Positions 35,980 to 45,459 of a stretch of 64,000 bases of DNA are shown here, piece after piece. The notes under the pieces are model-generated. The model saw nothing but the letters and a program-made list of their open reading frames with translations. It was not told the DNA's origin and made no database searches. Made by a program: the position numbers and the translations under genes. Positions within the stretch are counted from its first letter, which is position 1. Every line of letters begins with the position of its first letter. Source of the stretch: Aegilops tauschii subsp. strangulata. Taxonomy: Eukaryota > Streptophyta > Magnoliopsida > Poales > Poaceae. The stretch spans positions 499,812,601 to 499,876,600 of the forward strand of contig NC_053035.3 in NCBI RefSeq assembly GCF_002575655.3. The letters run 5' to 3'.

Positions 35980-37034
35980 GAGAGCAACTAGTTAACGAGC
36001 GCTCCTTCGGGAGCCTCGCAACGATCAGCACCACTTGGCGCGCTCTCAACCATTCGCCACGTGTCGCGCTCTGGACGCTCCTCCGGATTTTTTTTTATTT
36101 TTCTGCACGCGTTTTCGGCTTTTTAAACGGGTTTTCCGGGTTTTTTCAACGTTTTGGTTTTCCACCGGTCTTCCTTAGCTTTTCAATCAAAAAAAAAGTT
36201 TTGCATGAAAAACGCGTTTTTTTCCTTTCGCGAGAGTCACGGTTTTGCTTCCGCGAGAGGCACGGTTTTGCTTTCGCGAGAGTCACGGCCGTGCCTCTCG
36301 AAAACGAAAAAAACTCATTTTTTGTTTTTTTTTCTTTCGCGAGAGTCACAGTTTTGCTTCCGCGAGAGCCACAGGTGTGCTTTCGCGAGAGTCACGGTCA
36401 TGCCTCTCGGAAACAAAAAAAAACGCGTTTTCTGTTTTTTTTTCTTTCGCGAGAGTCACGGTTTTGCTTCCGCGAGAGGCACGGTTGTGCTTTCGCGAGA
36501 GTCACGGCCGTGCCTCTCGAAAAGAGAAAAAAAGCGTTTTTTATTTATTTTTCCTTTCGCGAGAGTCACGGTTTTGCTTCCGCAAGATGCACGGTTGTGC
36601 TTTCGCGAGAGTCACGGCCGTGCCTCCTCGGAAAAGGAAAAAAACACGTTTTCTTTTCTTTTCCTTCCGCGAGAGTCACGGTTTTGTTTTCGCGAGAGGC
36701 ACGTTTGTGTCGTGAGAGGCAGGGCGTGCCTTTTTCGGAAAAAAAATAAACCCGTGCTCCCGGTTCGGTTTTTCATCCTTTTTTTTTTGTGAAAGAAAAA
36801 GTTCGTCAAAACCTATCAATAATGGATCTAGTTTTGAAGATCTCGACGCGAGGAATCCAACGATGAAAGCGGTTCGAGGTTTGGACACATGGTTTGAGAG
36901 ATAAAACGTTTTGAATAAACGGAACTATGAAAAAAGAGAAAACTCCATGTTGCGACAAGTGGCGCGCTGCATGTGCGCCACTTGTCGCAACTAGGGAAAT
37001 TACAGTGACGAGTACTCCTTAATTAGTGATTTCA
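35980..37034. mobile_element. Mutator-like element with 110-bp tandem repeats
   Basis: A 9-bp direct repeat CTGGTTAGA flanks it (35971-35979 and 37035-37043). The ends share degraded inverted sequence ACTAGTTAACGAGCGCTC versus ACTAATTAAGGAGTACTC (after inversion). Subterminal blocks repeat TTTTGAAGATCTCGACGCGAGG, resembling the arm of the element at 35011-35833, so the two may be related. The centre is a tandem array. No transposase frame. Confidence 0.6.
36229..36740 (+). repeat. Tandem repeat, about 110 bp, four to five copies
   Basis: The phrase CGCGAGAGTCAC-GTTTTGCTT begins at 36229, 36338, 36448, 36558 and 36668 (periods 109, 110, 110, 110). Each unit has three GCGAGAG boxes alternating with CACGG. 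The repeats keep all three plus frames open, creating long artificial frames of 156-212 codons that I do not call as genes. Confidence 0.85.
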
Positions 37035-37241
37035 CTGGTTAGAAGCCAATTTTGAGAGTTGTGATTTAATGCAAATGTAGTGTGTTAGCGGTATGCAACA
37101 ACTACACCACGGTCGTATGGGCCGGCCCATATGCTCCTCCGATCTCAGTTTTTCTTAATTTTAGAGAGCTTCTGGCCTGATTTTTCTCTACCAGTCCAGT
37201 TTTGGGAATCTTTTTCGTACAGGCTTTAACTTCCTGTCCGG

Positions 37242-37247
37242 CACGTG
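37242..37247 (+). promoter_or_regulatory. G-box upstream of the small two-exon gene
   Basis: CACGTG about 150 bases upstream of the ATG at 37396. G-boxes bind bZIP/bHLH factors. The position is suitable, but use is unproven. Confidence 0.3.
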
Positions 37248-37395
37248 TCCATATCGGTACGGATTGCCAACGCTCGTGCTGATATAGATACCTATATACG
37301 ACACGTCTGCGCGATGATGCTACGTGATTACTGGAGCAAGAAAAGGAAAAGCTCGAACAGTCGATCTATCGATTCACCTCCGACTAAATTCAGCA

Positions 37396-38195
37396 ATGGC
37401 GGCGATCCGATGTGCTGCTGCTGGCATCGCGCTCCTCCGGCGAGCAGCAGCCGGCGGCGAGCGGGCAGCGCTCCAGAAGATCTTCCCCTCTCTGCGACCT
37501 CGGGGGATTCACAGCCTCCTCGACCGCCCCCTCGGCGCCGGCGCCCTGTCGTCGCCGACGACGTCCATGGGACCAGCTCGCTGCGTCTTCCCGTCCAACA
37601 GATACATGAGCACCAGCCGCCTCCAGGTGATTAATTTCCTAGTATCCAACGTATCTCTCATCAATCTATACCCAAAGTACATATGTGTATGCCTTTGCAA
37701 AGTCCAATATATTTGAGCAAAATATAGAATAAATAAAAGTCTTATCTAACTCCTACACTCGTTGATTAATAACCAAACAAACAAATAAAAAGATTAAAAA
37801 ATCCCTACGAATCTCTTATATATACAACTTTTTTTTAGATCTAGTACTAGCAATTCTTTCCTTTTCTTTTTCTTGCGGGGAGACATCTATTAGTAAAGTT
37901 ATAGTTATACACCAGCTATTAATCATTTGTATTGATCGTGTTTCAGCAGAAGGGGGGACACAGTGCGCCAACTTATCAGGAGCCTAGTGCCAAGCTTCTC
38001 TGCCTGCTAACGCTCACGGCATCATTGATGTATGATGCGTGGGATTCTTACGATGGGTTTGCAAGCCGTTTCGGCGAGTTTTCGACGTGCGAGTTCTCGC
38101 GGGAGCAGATTTCCCAATTCCCAACAGCTGCTTGGTCGATACTGGACAAGACCAGTGACTTGATGCTGGAAAGAGAGCCCCCAACTTCAACCTGA
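37396..38195 (+). CDS. Small two-exon protein with mitochondrial-type presequence
   Basis: Exon 1 37396-37626 and exon 2 37947-38195 join in phase 0 across a 320-bp GT...AG intron, giving 159 residues ending TST and a TGA. The first about 75 residues are rich in Ala, Arg and Ser with almost no acidic residues. They contain two Arg pairs and RGIHSLL and RYMSTSRLQ, typical of a cleavable mitochondrial targeting peptide. Exon 2 has a short hydrophobic stretch, LLCLLTLTASLMY (about 93-105), then an acidic/aromatic segment DAWDSYDGFASRFGEF and an amphipathic tail. I do not recognise a domain; a small inner-membrane or complex-associated subunit is only a guess. Splice signals, frame continuity and presequence composition all support a real gene. 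An in-frame ATG at 37324 would add 24 residues but spoils the presequence. Confidence 0.62.
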
Positions 38196-39282
38196 GCAAA
38201 AACTTTGGCACTTGTCATACTAGTAATTTTTTGTACATGCTTTGCAAGTTGAGAACTTCGGATTGATATATGTCCACATATTTTTCCACAAAAATGTAAA
38301 GGCCCCTTCGAGTGCATTTGCTCCCTTTTCAAAAAATAACTTTCACTTTTCCTACAACAAAAATATATCTCACATTCGAATGAATCAAGTTTTTTTATGT
38401 AGAAATTGTAAGATGCGTAGAATATTGTGTTGTTGTATGTTGTATTGATCTGACCCTCATATGGGGCATATATAGGAGTACACCATGAAAAAGGATTGGA
38501 GTACAAGGCAAGTAATTATTGGTCTAAACCAAATCTATCTCTATCTCTCATAATCCCGAACTATACGTTTATACTTCCGACAGATTACAGTATCAAAGGT
38601 TCGTGAAAGATGCAACTCATTTGTGAGCCAGAAAAAAAATAACAAACCCAAACTTTTTTCTTTCAAAATATGAAAATGCTACCCTAGTTCCCCACTTTAC
38701 TTTTCACCCAGACCGGAAAATTGATTAATCTTTCAAAAACAAGTTACACGTGCATGACTCACTCCAATATATACACATTTGATTTATTTTTTTGTCTTTG
38801 AAACTTTTCAAGTCAGTTTTAGAATTCTATGAAACAAAGGGAACATATATGCTCACCTGGAGCACATAATTAGCATTTCCCTTGGCAGTATAAATTGGAA
38901 TCCGAATTCAGCACATGAACTCGGATCGCAGTGTATGCCATAAAATTATTTTTATATGCACCATGTTGCAATCCATTCCCATCCAACTTAGTGTGATCGC
39001 TAATGTCTTTGTATTCTTACACATAAGAATTTTTTTGGTGTCACATTTTCATGAACTAATCTCTTCTCTACAACCTAAAAGAAACGCAACGTTCCGTTTT
39101 CCCACTTAGGTTCGTCCGACGCCAGATTTTCGCTCGTCGCTCCTCGATCATCCGCACATGGGCCAAAGGCCAAAGCCCAGCCCGAGGGAGCCAGCCTACG
39201 CACAAGCACACGCACTCCTTCCTCCTCACGGCCTCAAACGGGCGACGCAGGGTTTCGCCCAGCCCCAGCCTCGACCGCTGCT
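38196..39282. other. 3' flank without recognisable genes
   Basis: AT-rich to 39100, then more GC-rich towards the gypsy LTR. No domain-bearing frame. The minus frame of 152 codons at 38048-38506 overlaps exon 2 of the small gene on the opposite strand and is taken as chance. Confidence 0.4.
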
Positions 39283-39562
39283 TGTCACGAACTCATCTAT
39301 GCTGGATCGGATCCGGGAGGGGAAAGGGGATGAGAATGAGACTTGGGAGAGAAGCTTTCCTTCCAAGGGAGGAGGTACAGATTAGGTGAGAGTTCAGATT
39401 CATATACACACAACTCGCATGCCCTGTCTACTGGCCTACAGCTGGCTAAATAGCTACGCGCCACTTGTCCACTCTGCCTTACAGGTGGGTCCATGCCACA
39501 TGGCAGAGGGGTCCCACCATCATGCGTCCACCACATCATCTCCTGGTGATGTAGGTGTGACA
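39283..39562 (-). repeat. 3' LTR of truncated gypsy chromovirus
   Basis: 280 bp, reading on the minus strand from TGTCACACC to TTCGTGACA, with perfect 6-bp terminal inverted repeats TGTCAC/GTGACA. A polypurine tract GGAGTGGGGAA (39573 to 39563 on the minus strand) immediately precedes it. A TATATGAA motif lies inside. The matching 5' LTR is absent from the window. Confidence 0.75.
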
Positions 39563-41065
39563 TTCCCCACTCCTTCAGAACAGGCGTCGTCTTCAGGTTC
39601 GGCGTGCTGCTCCGCGTCGCCGGCGGATGGTGCGTCCCATGCCGGGGCTTGCAGAAAACGGCGGCGAAGGGTGTCGTAGTCCTCCCAAGTCATCGCCGTC
39701 TCGTCGTTGCGCCATCGCACCTTGATCTGCACCAGAGCGTTGTTGCCGCGCTTGACCATGCGCCGCTCCAGGATCTCCACCGGTTCGTCGTCGTGGCCGG
39801 CGAGGTCTGGAGGTCGTGGCAGCTCGGAGAAGACCGGAGTATAGATGGGGGTGAAGGGCTTGAGCTGGGATACGTGGAAGACTGGGTGTATCTTGCTGTC
39901 CGTCGGCAACTCCAGTTTGTACGCCATTTTGCCGATCTTGTCGAGCACCGAGAAGGGTCCGAAGTACTTGTACGCTAGCTTGGCGCAGGGCCTGTTCGCC
40001 ACCGACGACTGCGCGTAGGGCTGGAGCTTGAGGAGAACAGCGTCGCCCACCTCGAAGGAGCACTCCGTGCGGTGCTGATCGGCCTGCTTCTTGAATCTGT
40101 GCTGGGCACAGAGAATGTGCTCGCGCAGCTGCGCCGTGCGCACGCCCCAGTCCCAAGGCTCGCCGTCGATCATGGGCACCGTCTTGTCATCCCAGAGTGC
40201 CATGGCGCCCAGGTTGGGCTCGATGCTGTAAAGAGCTTTCAAGGGGGAGCATTTTATCGAGGAATGGAATGAGAGTTGTACCAAAATTCTATGGTTGGCA
40301 GCCATTAACGCCATTGCCGGGGCGCTCGTGCACGGCGCAATGCAAGTACATTTCCATGCAGTAGTTGACGCGTTCGCTCTGGCCATCCGTCTCGGGGTGG
40401 TATGCCGTGGAGTAGAGCAGTTTGGTGCCTGCACTGGCTAAAAGCTTGCGCCAGAGTGAAGACGTGATCGCAGTCAGAGACGATGGAGCTCGGAATGCCG
40501 TGCAGCTTGAGCTTGACGACCTGATCCCAAAAGACCTTGGCCACCTGAGGGGCTTTGAATGGATGACGAAGCGGAATGAAGTGCGCTGATTTGGTGAGCC
40601 TGTCCACGACCACCATGATATAATCGAAGCCCTCCGACGATGGCAGGCCTTCCACGAAATCCATGGTGATGTCACACCAGGGAGCTGACGGCACGGGCAA
40701 GGGTGCGAGCGTGCCTGCTGGCTTGGATTGCTCGTGCTTGGCATGCTGACACATTGGGCACCGCCGCACGTAGTCGGTGACGTCGGTCTTCAATCCGTCC
40801 CACACGAAAAGTTTCTTGATGCGCTGGTAGGTGGCCGTAGCGCCGGAGTGACCACCGAATTCGTTGTCGTGCAGAGCGCTGATGATCTTGGTACGCAAGG
40901 CCGTGTTCTTGCCGATCCACAAGCGCTCCTGCTTGCGGATGAGCCCCTTGTAGAGCTCGTACCCGTCGTCGTCGGGACCGTGGATCGCGAGACGCGCCAG
41001 GCGATCTTGCGCATCGGCGTCCGTGGCATAGGATTTGGCCACTTCTTGAAACCATGCATGGGCGC
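39563..41065 (-). pseudogene. Gypsy (chromovirus) pol fragment: integrase and chromodomain
   Basis: Minus strand, from 41065 downward. The integrase zinc-binding region (GGHSGATATYQRI...VRRCPMCQHAK) leads to the core with CDITMDFVEGLP (first Asp), IVSDCDHVF (second Asp) and the frame-shifted AYHPETDGQSERVN. The conserved KLAYKYFGPF and HPVFHVSQLKPF phrases follow, then a chromodomain-like end EILERRMVKRGNNALVQIKVRW...TWED. The chromodomain places it with chromoviruses, which target chromatin marks. Frame breaks near 40470 and 40310 inactivate it. Gag, protease, RT and RNase H are missing: the sequence changes abruptly near 41065-41095. Confidence 0.82.
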
Positions 41066-41127
41066 AGTGGTGTCGAAATAGGGATGCGCCGGGAAAAAAA
41101 TGTTGTTGATGACGCGTCGCGGCGGGT

Positions 41128-41340
41128 TTGCCAAGCCCGGGGACACATCATGGACGAAGGCACGCACCGGTGTTGCCAGCACCGGGCATGCGTAGACGGG
41201 CGAAGACGAAGTTGACGAAGCGCCGACCAGGCTTGCCAGGCCCGGGGACACGTCGTGGATGAAGGCACGCATCAGTGTTGCCAGCACCGGGCATGCGTAG
41301 ACGAGGGACCTGCACGAGTTGTACGCCATGTCGGAGAAGT
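41128..41340 (-). repeat. 105-bp tandem duplication
   Basis: TTGCCAAGCCCGGGGACAC at 41128 and TTGCCAGGCCCGGGGACAC at 41232 head two near-identical copies (period 104-105 bp). They include GTTGCCAGCACCGGGCATGC at about 41172 and 41276. The duplication preserves frame, giving a 35-residue protein repeat. Confidence 0.75.
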
Positions 41341-41715
41341 CGGAGGGGCCAGCAGAGAAGAACTCGACGACGATTGCGGCGTCCATCGGCACGGGGCCGA
41401 TGTCACCAACGGTGGTCGGAGTAGACGAAGTATCGGTGTAGGTGACGGTGACGCTGGCGACGGGCTGGTGCTTGGACGAAGACGAAGGGGGTGGACGGGC
41501 GGCGGCGACGGCTACAAAGGTAGTGGTGGCGGCGGCCTGAAGGCGGTGGCGGCGGCTAGGTTAGGAGTGCGACAGCGGTGCTCGAAGGAGGCGAAGAACC
41601 CTGACAGCATGACGAAGACCGGCGCGGACGGTGGCGTTCCCGCGCCAAGGGAGACGGCGCAGTGCATACCACGGGTAGTCAACGCACGTGGACGACGAAG
41701 TGGACCGTGGGCCGC

Positions 41716-42115
41716 CGCGCTACGGCCCTAAGGGGCGACGCAGCGGCGGCAGGCGGGTCGGGGCGACGGCGGGAAGACCTCGGGGCGGCGGCGGGGACCG
41801 CGGGCCACGGCGCGACAGCCCGAAGGGGCGGCGCGGCGGAGGAGCGCGAGTCGGTGCAACCGCGGGGGCGGCCTCTGGACGGCGGCGTGGACCGCGTGCC
41901 ACGCTTGCTACGGCCCGACGGGGCGACGCAGTGGCGGCGCGAGGGTCGGTGCTGCCACGGGGACGACCTGGAGCGGACGGCCTTTGGGCGGCGGTGGACC
42001 GCGGGCCGCGGTACTACGGCCCGAAGGGACGACGCAGCGGTGACGCGGGTCGGTGCAGCCGGGAGAAGAACCACGGGGCGGCGGTGCTGCGGCCTGATGG
42101 GGCAACGCAGCGGCA
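41716..42115 (-). repeat. GC-rich minisatellite, about 75-105 bp units
   Basis: The phrase CGGCCC-A-GGGGCGACGCAG recurs at about 41722, 41816, 41910, 42016 and 42090. A shorter relative, ACGCGCGAGG plus CCGCCGGGTCGG, recurs at 42501, 42539 and 42588. By eye more than three quarters of bases are G or C. Confidence 0.6.
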
Positions 42116-42933
42116 GCCCGTTGCTCGATCGGTAGAGGGACGTGCTGAACTCGGGACGGTCTTCACGGGGCCTGCGGAGGCGCGCGCAACCGACGGGCCA
42201 GGTCGGTCGCACGGCGTAGATGAGGCGGATCGCGACGGCGGGCGGGTGGTCAATCCGATCGCGCGCGAGGTCGGGGATGCCGCTCGGTGGAGGCGCGGTG
42301 GCGGTGGAGTCCGAGATGAAGCCGGCGGCGGCGATCAGCAGGGCGGCTATGATTGGCCGCTGCATGACGCGAGGCCGTCGTGTCGGGGTGATGCAGGAGT
42401 CCCTGTCAGAGCAGGGCGGTGACGGCCGGCGTAGATCGACGGGCGGGCTGGCGCGCGAACAGCGGCGGCGAAGGGCCGCCGCAGGGCGACCGGCGGGCCG
42501 ACGCGCGAGGCCGCCGTGTCGGGGCGACCGGCGGGCCGACGCGCGAGGCCGCCGGGTCGGGGCGACCGACGGGCAGAAGCGCGGACGACGCGCGAGGCCG
42601 CCGGGTCGGTGAAGAAGCCGGCCGATCGCGCCGGTGTTGGAGTAGAGGCGCACGGGGTCGACGGCGGCGGTGGGCGACGCAAACCGGATCACATAGACCG
42701 GAAAACCAAAAAGTAGACGCCGATCAAAGCGACCGGCGAGAGAGAGAAAACCCGGATCAAAGGATCGGGAAAAAAGACTCTCTAGGGCACCGGCCAACAC
42801 GGCCGGCGGACGAACCCTAGGTACGGGCGGCGCGGCCCCCGGCGGCGGTCATGGAGGCCGACCGCCACGGGGCGGCGCGCGGGTGCAGAAGCGGCGGTGG
42901 CTAGGGTTTAGGATCGACTTGCGATAGATACCA

Positions 42934-43116
42934 TGTTAGAAGGGAGAGAGAGAATTGGTGGAATAGTTCGTTGTATTGCTTAAGTCTCGTGGGCATATAT
43001 ATAGAAGTACAAAAATCAACTTAGAGTATAAGACAAGGCAGGACCAAATCCTAGTTATCCTATACTTCCTAATAATCCTTATACTCAAGATCGTGTAACT
43101 TCAGAATTGAGTGTTC
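42934..43116 (-). repeat. LTR-like segment before the primer site
   Basis: On the minus strand this ends ...CTCCCTTCTAACA immediately before TGGTATC. It contains CTATATATATGCCC as a TATA box, features expected of a short LTR. The outer boundary (TGAACACTC at 43116) is a guess, because no matching second copy is in the window. Confidence 0.4.
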
Positions 43117-43857
43117 AATAATCATGTACTACAAGTTCATACCTACTTGATCGATGCTGTGACGGCCGGTACAATCGGGGGCACCGCACCGAGGCGGATA
43201 GAGCTGGCCGGCAGGCGGCAGTCCATCAGGATCAGCGCAGCGTGGATGGAGAAGGAATGTCTACGATGGTATGATTAAAACGGCGAGCTGGGCTGTAAAT
43301 GTTCGTGGGCTTCTAGCCATACGCACGTAGCTATACAGGCCAGCCAATATAGATTCTAGTACACATATACGTACGTACGTATTGTTGAGGGGGGCCGATC
43401 GGGGTGTGGGGGGGGGGGGGGGGCACTGTCTCCGCCCCTGTCCCCGTCAAGTCGACCCTTTGGCTATTTTTCTTACGCCGACGTACGTACGTACGTGCAC
43501 GTATATGAAAGCTAAACGAGTTGTACTGGATCAGGAATTCTTGTCGTTCCTTACCCTAGACTCCTGCACCTAATGCACGGGTAGCCTTGTCACGGGTTCC
43601 TTGGACTTCGCAACATACTTCCATATATACGGGTCGCCCGGGCAGATTCCCCTATATGCCAATCACCCTGCGTCGCCGTTTAGTAACATACGTATGTACG
43701 AGAGGTTCTGTCGTCGTTGCTCGAGCAACACGTCAGGGAAGAGGTAAAAATCTCCTTTCCTCATCCTTGCCATCGCATCTTGCATAGCCGTCACCCCTTC
43801 TTTATCCTTTACCACGTTATTTGCTCACGTAGTTGCATGTTTTTACATCAGGGAAAC
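43117..43857. other. Non-coding stretch with G16 run and ACGT microsatellites
   Basis: A run of 16 G lies at 43408-43423. Short (ACGT)n runs occur at about 43368-43380 and 43480-43497. No supported gene. Confidence 0.6.
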
Positions 43858-44213
43858 ATGGGCCGCAAGAAGCAGTTGAAGGAAGGGACCAGCTCCGACC
43901 AAGTCCAGGACCCCAAACGGAAGGCGTCTGTCGACATCAGCGGCAAATTTGTGAGCCGTGGAGCCCTTCCACTGATCCAAGACCTCGCCTCGGAGGATGG
44001 AGCTTCCTGTCCCGTCGGTAGGCATGCACATAACCTTTTATTCTTGTATTGTTATGATTATTCGGACTTAGACACGTGTGTGTCCTCCTCTCAATTTCTT
44101 GCTGCCTGAACAGGACAAATTGGAGGACGTACTGAAACTTGGTATGACAGAAGATGAGTTGGTGCAGGAGCTAACGAAGCCCCTGACCACAAAAAAGTCA
44201 GCGCTGCTGGAGT
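43858..44213 (+). CDS. Putative small two-exon gene or gene fragment
   Basis: An ATG at 43858, two residues after a CAG acceptor-like site, opens a frame encoding a basic, polar segment (MGRKKQLKEGTSS...KRKASVDISGKFVSRG). It is open up to a GT-AGGC donor at 44018. A second open stretch from 44114, after ...CTGAACAG, encodes DKLEDVLKLGMTEDELVQELTK and ends at a TAG at 44213. Both look protein-like. However, the obvious donor leaves one base over, and the second stretch is then read in another frame, so the splice model is unresolved. I do not recognise the product. It may be a captured or decayed fragment. Confidence 0.3.
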
Positions 44214-45459
44214 AGGCAACCGAGCGCGGTCCGTCGAGCCCTAGCCGAATGCCAACACTGACGCTGTGCTTTTACCCTCACCTGCAAGGGAGAAAAACAG
44301 CCCATGTCACCCGATGGGCGTCAGGTATCTCCATCTTCAAGTGATCGCACACGCACTCCCACCAGTTTTTGTATAGAGTAAGTTGACAAAAGCATAATTT
44401 AACGGAATCAATAAGTACCGAACGCACCGTATTTTGGCGTTTTGGCCCGAACGCCTCCTGAACCGTTTGGTTTCTAGCACAATTCTTATAGCGTGGATAT
44501 CAGCCATGTCATGTTCTTTTTCGTTCCGTAGAACAACGACTCGTCCCGAACGCCTGTCGCTATCTTATCCTCTCCCAGTCCCTTCTCCACCGCTCACTCG
44601 CATCCCACACACTCGCCTCGCGGAGAACTGTCTTGCGCTGGCGACGTCGGGAAGGAGCTAGGGGACGACGGAGACGAGGAGCTGGAAGAACGCCGTCTAG
44701 CAGCTCCACCGGACCCAACATCGGGGGTGTCCCGCGGCGGAGACGAGGCGGGCTGCGCCATCCTCGAGGCGTTGCGGCTTGCGGCCATGGGAGAGGAGGC
44801 TGAGGAGGCCCCCTGGTTGTGCTCCGACGGATCCTGGATGGAGAGCCCGAGCGCTAGCGTGGAGAGGAACCGCCGGTTGTAGCGGTGGCGACGGAGAGGA
44901 GGCGTGGACGAAGGAGTTGTGATGGAGGCGGCCGGGCCTAGGTGCGGCGGGGGCAGGCGGAGAGGAGGCCCGGCGAAGGAGCTGTGATGGAGATGGCCGC
45001 GCTTAGGTGCGGCGGGGGCGACAGAGAGGAGGCGCGGCGAAGGAGCTGCGCTGGAGATTGCCGCATTTAGGTGCGGCGGGTGTCGAGATGCAGCCGGAGA
45101 CCTACGCTGCATGGTGGCACTGCTTCCGTCGGCGCTGGCCACGCACTTCCTGGTGGCCACCACGGAGCTCCACCTTGGCGTTCACGAGTTTGAACTGCGC
45201 AAGGACGGGGCGGCTCGCTGGACTAGCCATGCCATGTCTACTACCAATGGCGCCCGAGCCGGCTGTCAACGAAGAAATGGTGTCCTGAGGTATGCCATGT
45301 TTCTCAGTTGTTTTCATACGAACTGTGCATAGCTCTTGACCACGGAGATTACAAGTTCGCGCATCTACTAAGCGTGTGAGAAGCTCATCTGGGTCTGGTA
45401 GAGTGTGGAGTTAAGGGCTTTCGACCAAGTTCATGTCAAAATGTTGGCAACACGTTCTA
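44214..45459. other. GC-rich stretch, no supported gene
   Basis: A 189-codon minus frame (44594-45163) is rich in Ser, Pro, Arg and Ala with internal repeats around CGGCGAAGGAGCTG...GGAGAT (about 44900-45060). It has no recognisable domain. The phrase GAACGC(A/C) near 44400-44560 echoes the GAAC-rich text at 47420-47530, so 44400-47530 may be one large transposon with eroded ends. Confidence 0.35.

Larger units (their letters stand above)
41066..42933 (-). mobile_element. Leader and partial coding region of another LTR element
   Basis: Reading from 42933 on the minus strand: TGGTATCTATCGC resembles an initiator-tRNA primer site, then CCTAAACCCTAGCC and a very GC-rich leader with a minisatellite. 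A frame from about 41392 begins MPMDAAIVVEFFSAG and carries two copies of VYACPVLAT-RAF-HDVSPGLA. I do not recognise this protein. The long Pro/Arg/Ala frame at 41679-42800 looks like compositional openness rather than a gene. The junction with the gypsy fragment near 41065-41095 suggests a chimera or a deletion. Confidence 0.5.

Noticed and set aside
36229..36740. CRISPR-like regular repeats
   Set aside because: The units are contiguous 110-bp tandem repeats without unique spacers, in a plant nuclear context.
36154..36792. Plus frames of 156-212 codons in all three phases
   Set aside because: Artefact of the 110-bp tandem repeats in the Mutator-like element.
41679..42800. Minus-strand frame of 373 codons
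   Set aside because: Extreme GC content and a minisatellite keep frames open on both strands. The product is Arg/Pro/Ala low complexity with no domain and lies in an LTR-element leader.
44594..45163. Minus frame of 189 codons
   Set aside because: Ser/Pro/Arg-rich, arises from GC-rich internal repeats, no domain or splice support.
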